Shown here: piece by piece, positions 63,120 through 64,000 of the stretch
How positions within the stretch are numbered: position 1 is the first letter of the stretch
How the letters are laid out: every line of letters begins with the position of its first letter
Origin: JANMES01 sp038229715
Lineage (GTDB): Bacteria > Planctomycetota > Phycisphaerae > Tepidisphaerales > Tepidisphaeraceae
Assembly (NCBI GenBank): GCA_038229715.1
Contig: JBBROD010000015.1
Span: forward strand, 3,720 to 67,719
DNA length: 64,000 bases
Direction: 5' to 3'
Made by a program: the position numbers and the translations under genes
The notes under the pieces: generated by a model
What the model was told of the DNA's origin: nothing
Seen by the model: the letters and a program-made list of their open reading frames with translations, nothing else
Databases searched by the model: none

Positions 63120-63368
63120 TGCAGCCAGAAATCCCTCGCCAATTCGATCGTCGTTTCCAGCTTGATCTTCCTCGGCGAAGCCTCTCTCCGTCACGCCGTG
63201 ACAGAGTACATCGTCCACCACCAGTCCGAACGAAGCCATCAGGGAATCGGCAATGTCATTCCATTCCCGGTTGAACAAGCCGGACCGGATTCTCGCGACG
63301 GACTGATTGTCTGTCACGAGCGTCTCGGGGGATTGTTGCGTTTCTACCATCGGAAGGAGGCCGCATGA
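63120..63368 (+). pseudogene. Remnant of an IS integrase/transposase (rve family), C-terminal end
   Basis: The readable part, from about 63162, gives LIFLGEASLRHAVTEYIVHH, then SERSHQGIGNVIPFP and ERLGGLLRFYHRKEAA. This is the typical end of planctomycete integrase-core transposases, where a third catalytic Glu region precedes GEASLR. The upstream bases continue the frame only with a degraded sequence and no DDE core. The 826 bases between the sulfatases and the next gene contain no other recognisable gene. Confidence 0.6.
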
Positions 63369-63529
63369 TCCGCGGATGAATATTTTTACAATGCGGGTCC
63401 TATATTTTATGAGAAATCTCTTGTCATTTTAATGTACTAAACCCTATGTGTTAACTCGATGTTCTGCCCGACCGATGCTCGGAATAGCGTTGGAGAAGGA
63501 TTATCTCCCCCAACCGTAGGAAACGTTGC

Positions 63530-64000
63530 ATGCTTCATCAATTAATCGATTGGCGCTTGGATGCTGGCTTGTTTGTCCTGCTGTCCTTGGCGGCGATGGT
63601 GGTCGTACACCTCCGGCTAAAGCGACGCAATGGCGGAGCGGGGATGCCACTGCGAAACTGGCTGGTCCTGGGGGTGTTATTGATCGCCAGCGTGCTGGTC
63701 ACCGAATTCAGCGGGGAACATGAACGAACTCGCCTCCGCGACATGCTTCAAGGTATCGCCCCCACCTATGCCCAGGAAATTCAGCTGATGAATCACGCCA
63801 GCGTAGGTAACAAGACCTCCGCAGAGGATCCGACTTATCTGAATATGATCCAAGCGGAAGTCCGCTGGGAAAAGGCCAATCCTCAGGTCAGTGATATCTA
63901 CACATACCGTAAGAATGCCGACGGGAAAGTGTGCTTCATCGTCGATTCCGAAACGGATTACAACCGCAATGGCCAGATCGACGAAGATCGTGAGCAGCGC
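63530..64000 (+). CDS. N-terminal part of a membrane sensor-like protein
   Basis: The frame is open to the window end (157 residues visible). Two membrane helices, about 12-28 (AGLFVLLSLAAMVVVHL) and 43-58 (NWLVLGVLLIASVLVTEF), frame a short basic loop. An extracytoplasmic domain follows with LNMIQAEVRWEKANPQVSDI and FIVDSETDYNRNGQIDEDRE. This layout matches the sensor part of planctomycete histidine kinases or cyclases, which carry DxVYTYR...VVD.E.D motifs. The output domain lies outside. The ATG has no strong ribosome site. Confidence 0.75.
   Translation, partial: MLHQLIDWRLDAGLFVLLSLAAMVVVHLRLKRRNGGAGMPLRNWLVLGVLLIASVLVTEFSGEHERTRLRDMLQGIAPTYAQEIQLMNHASVGNKTSAEDPTYLNMIQAEVRWEKANPQVSDIYTYRKNADGKVCFIVDSETDYNRNGQIDEDREQR

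Noticed and set aside
63024..63350. A 108-codon minus-strand frame near the right end
   Set aside because: It is antisense to the integrase remnant, which matches a known family on the plus strand.

Overview
The window looks like a chromosome segment of a planctomycete, possibly of the Phycisphaerae/Tepidisphaerales side. The reasons are a planctomycete/verrucomicrobia-type sugar microcompartment locus, a block of sulfatases, moderately high GC, and intergenic spaces filled with long hairpin repeats. The organism call is inference; no rRNA or tRNA gene was seen.

Layout. Bases 2-8661 (+) hold the right part of a bacterial microcompartment (BMC) operon for fuculose/rhamnulose phosphate breakdown. 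It runs pduL (cut by the edge), tandem-domain shell protein, acetate kinase, BMC-H, BMC-P, CoA-acylating aldehyde dehydrogenase, BMC-P, an unknown BMC-associated protein, BMC-P, class II aldolase, lactate/malate-type dehydrogenase and a DeoR regulator. Aldolase would make lactaldehyde, the dehydrogenases would balance NAD, and PduL/AckA would yield acyl phosphate, ATP and acid. Bases 8799-24744 hold trpA, an ECF sigma/anti-sigma/STN-domain set, ilvD, a hicAB toxin-antitoxin pair divergent from efp, adk, acs divergent from a DUF485-actP acetate uptake pair, a GH42 glycosidase, a PAP2 phosphatase and a DAHP synthase. Upstream of the DAHP synthase lies a complete transcription attenuator with a leader peptide rich in Phe, Trp and Tyr. 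Bases 25557-33379 hold a small lipoprotein candidate, a Xaa-Pro peptidase, accB, a DUF1569 protein, accC and a 1156-residue protein that is probably pyrophosphate-type PEP carboxykinase.

Bases 33534-47233 (-) are a flagellar operon read flgD, flgE, flbD, fliL, fliN, fliO, fliP, fliQ, fliR, flhB, flhA, flhF, flhG, a small membrane protein and a FliA-type sigma factor. Bases 47632-57059 (+) are a purine-degradation operon: adenine deaminase, ureidoglycine aminohydrolase, a ketol-acid-reductoisomerase-like protein that has lost key catalytic residues, allantoate amidohydrolase, OHCU decarboxylase, uricase, hydroxyisourate hydrolase, allantoinase and a guanine-deaminase-like enzyme. Bases 57227-62703 (+) encode four different sulfatases. 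The right end has an integrase remnant and the start of a membrane sensor-like protein.

The most interesting signals are the aromatic attenuator (24861-25026), the diverged KARI paralogue inside the purine operon, and at least eleven unrelated families of hairpin repeats. The repeats fill nearly every gap in the microcompartment operon, occur nested inside each other, and in one case sit inside a coding sequence. Repeat families are labelled A-L here for convenience only.
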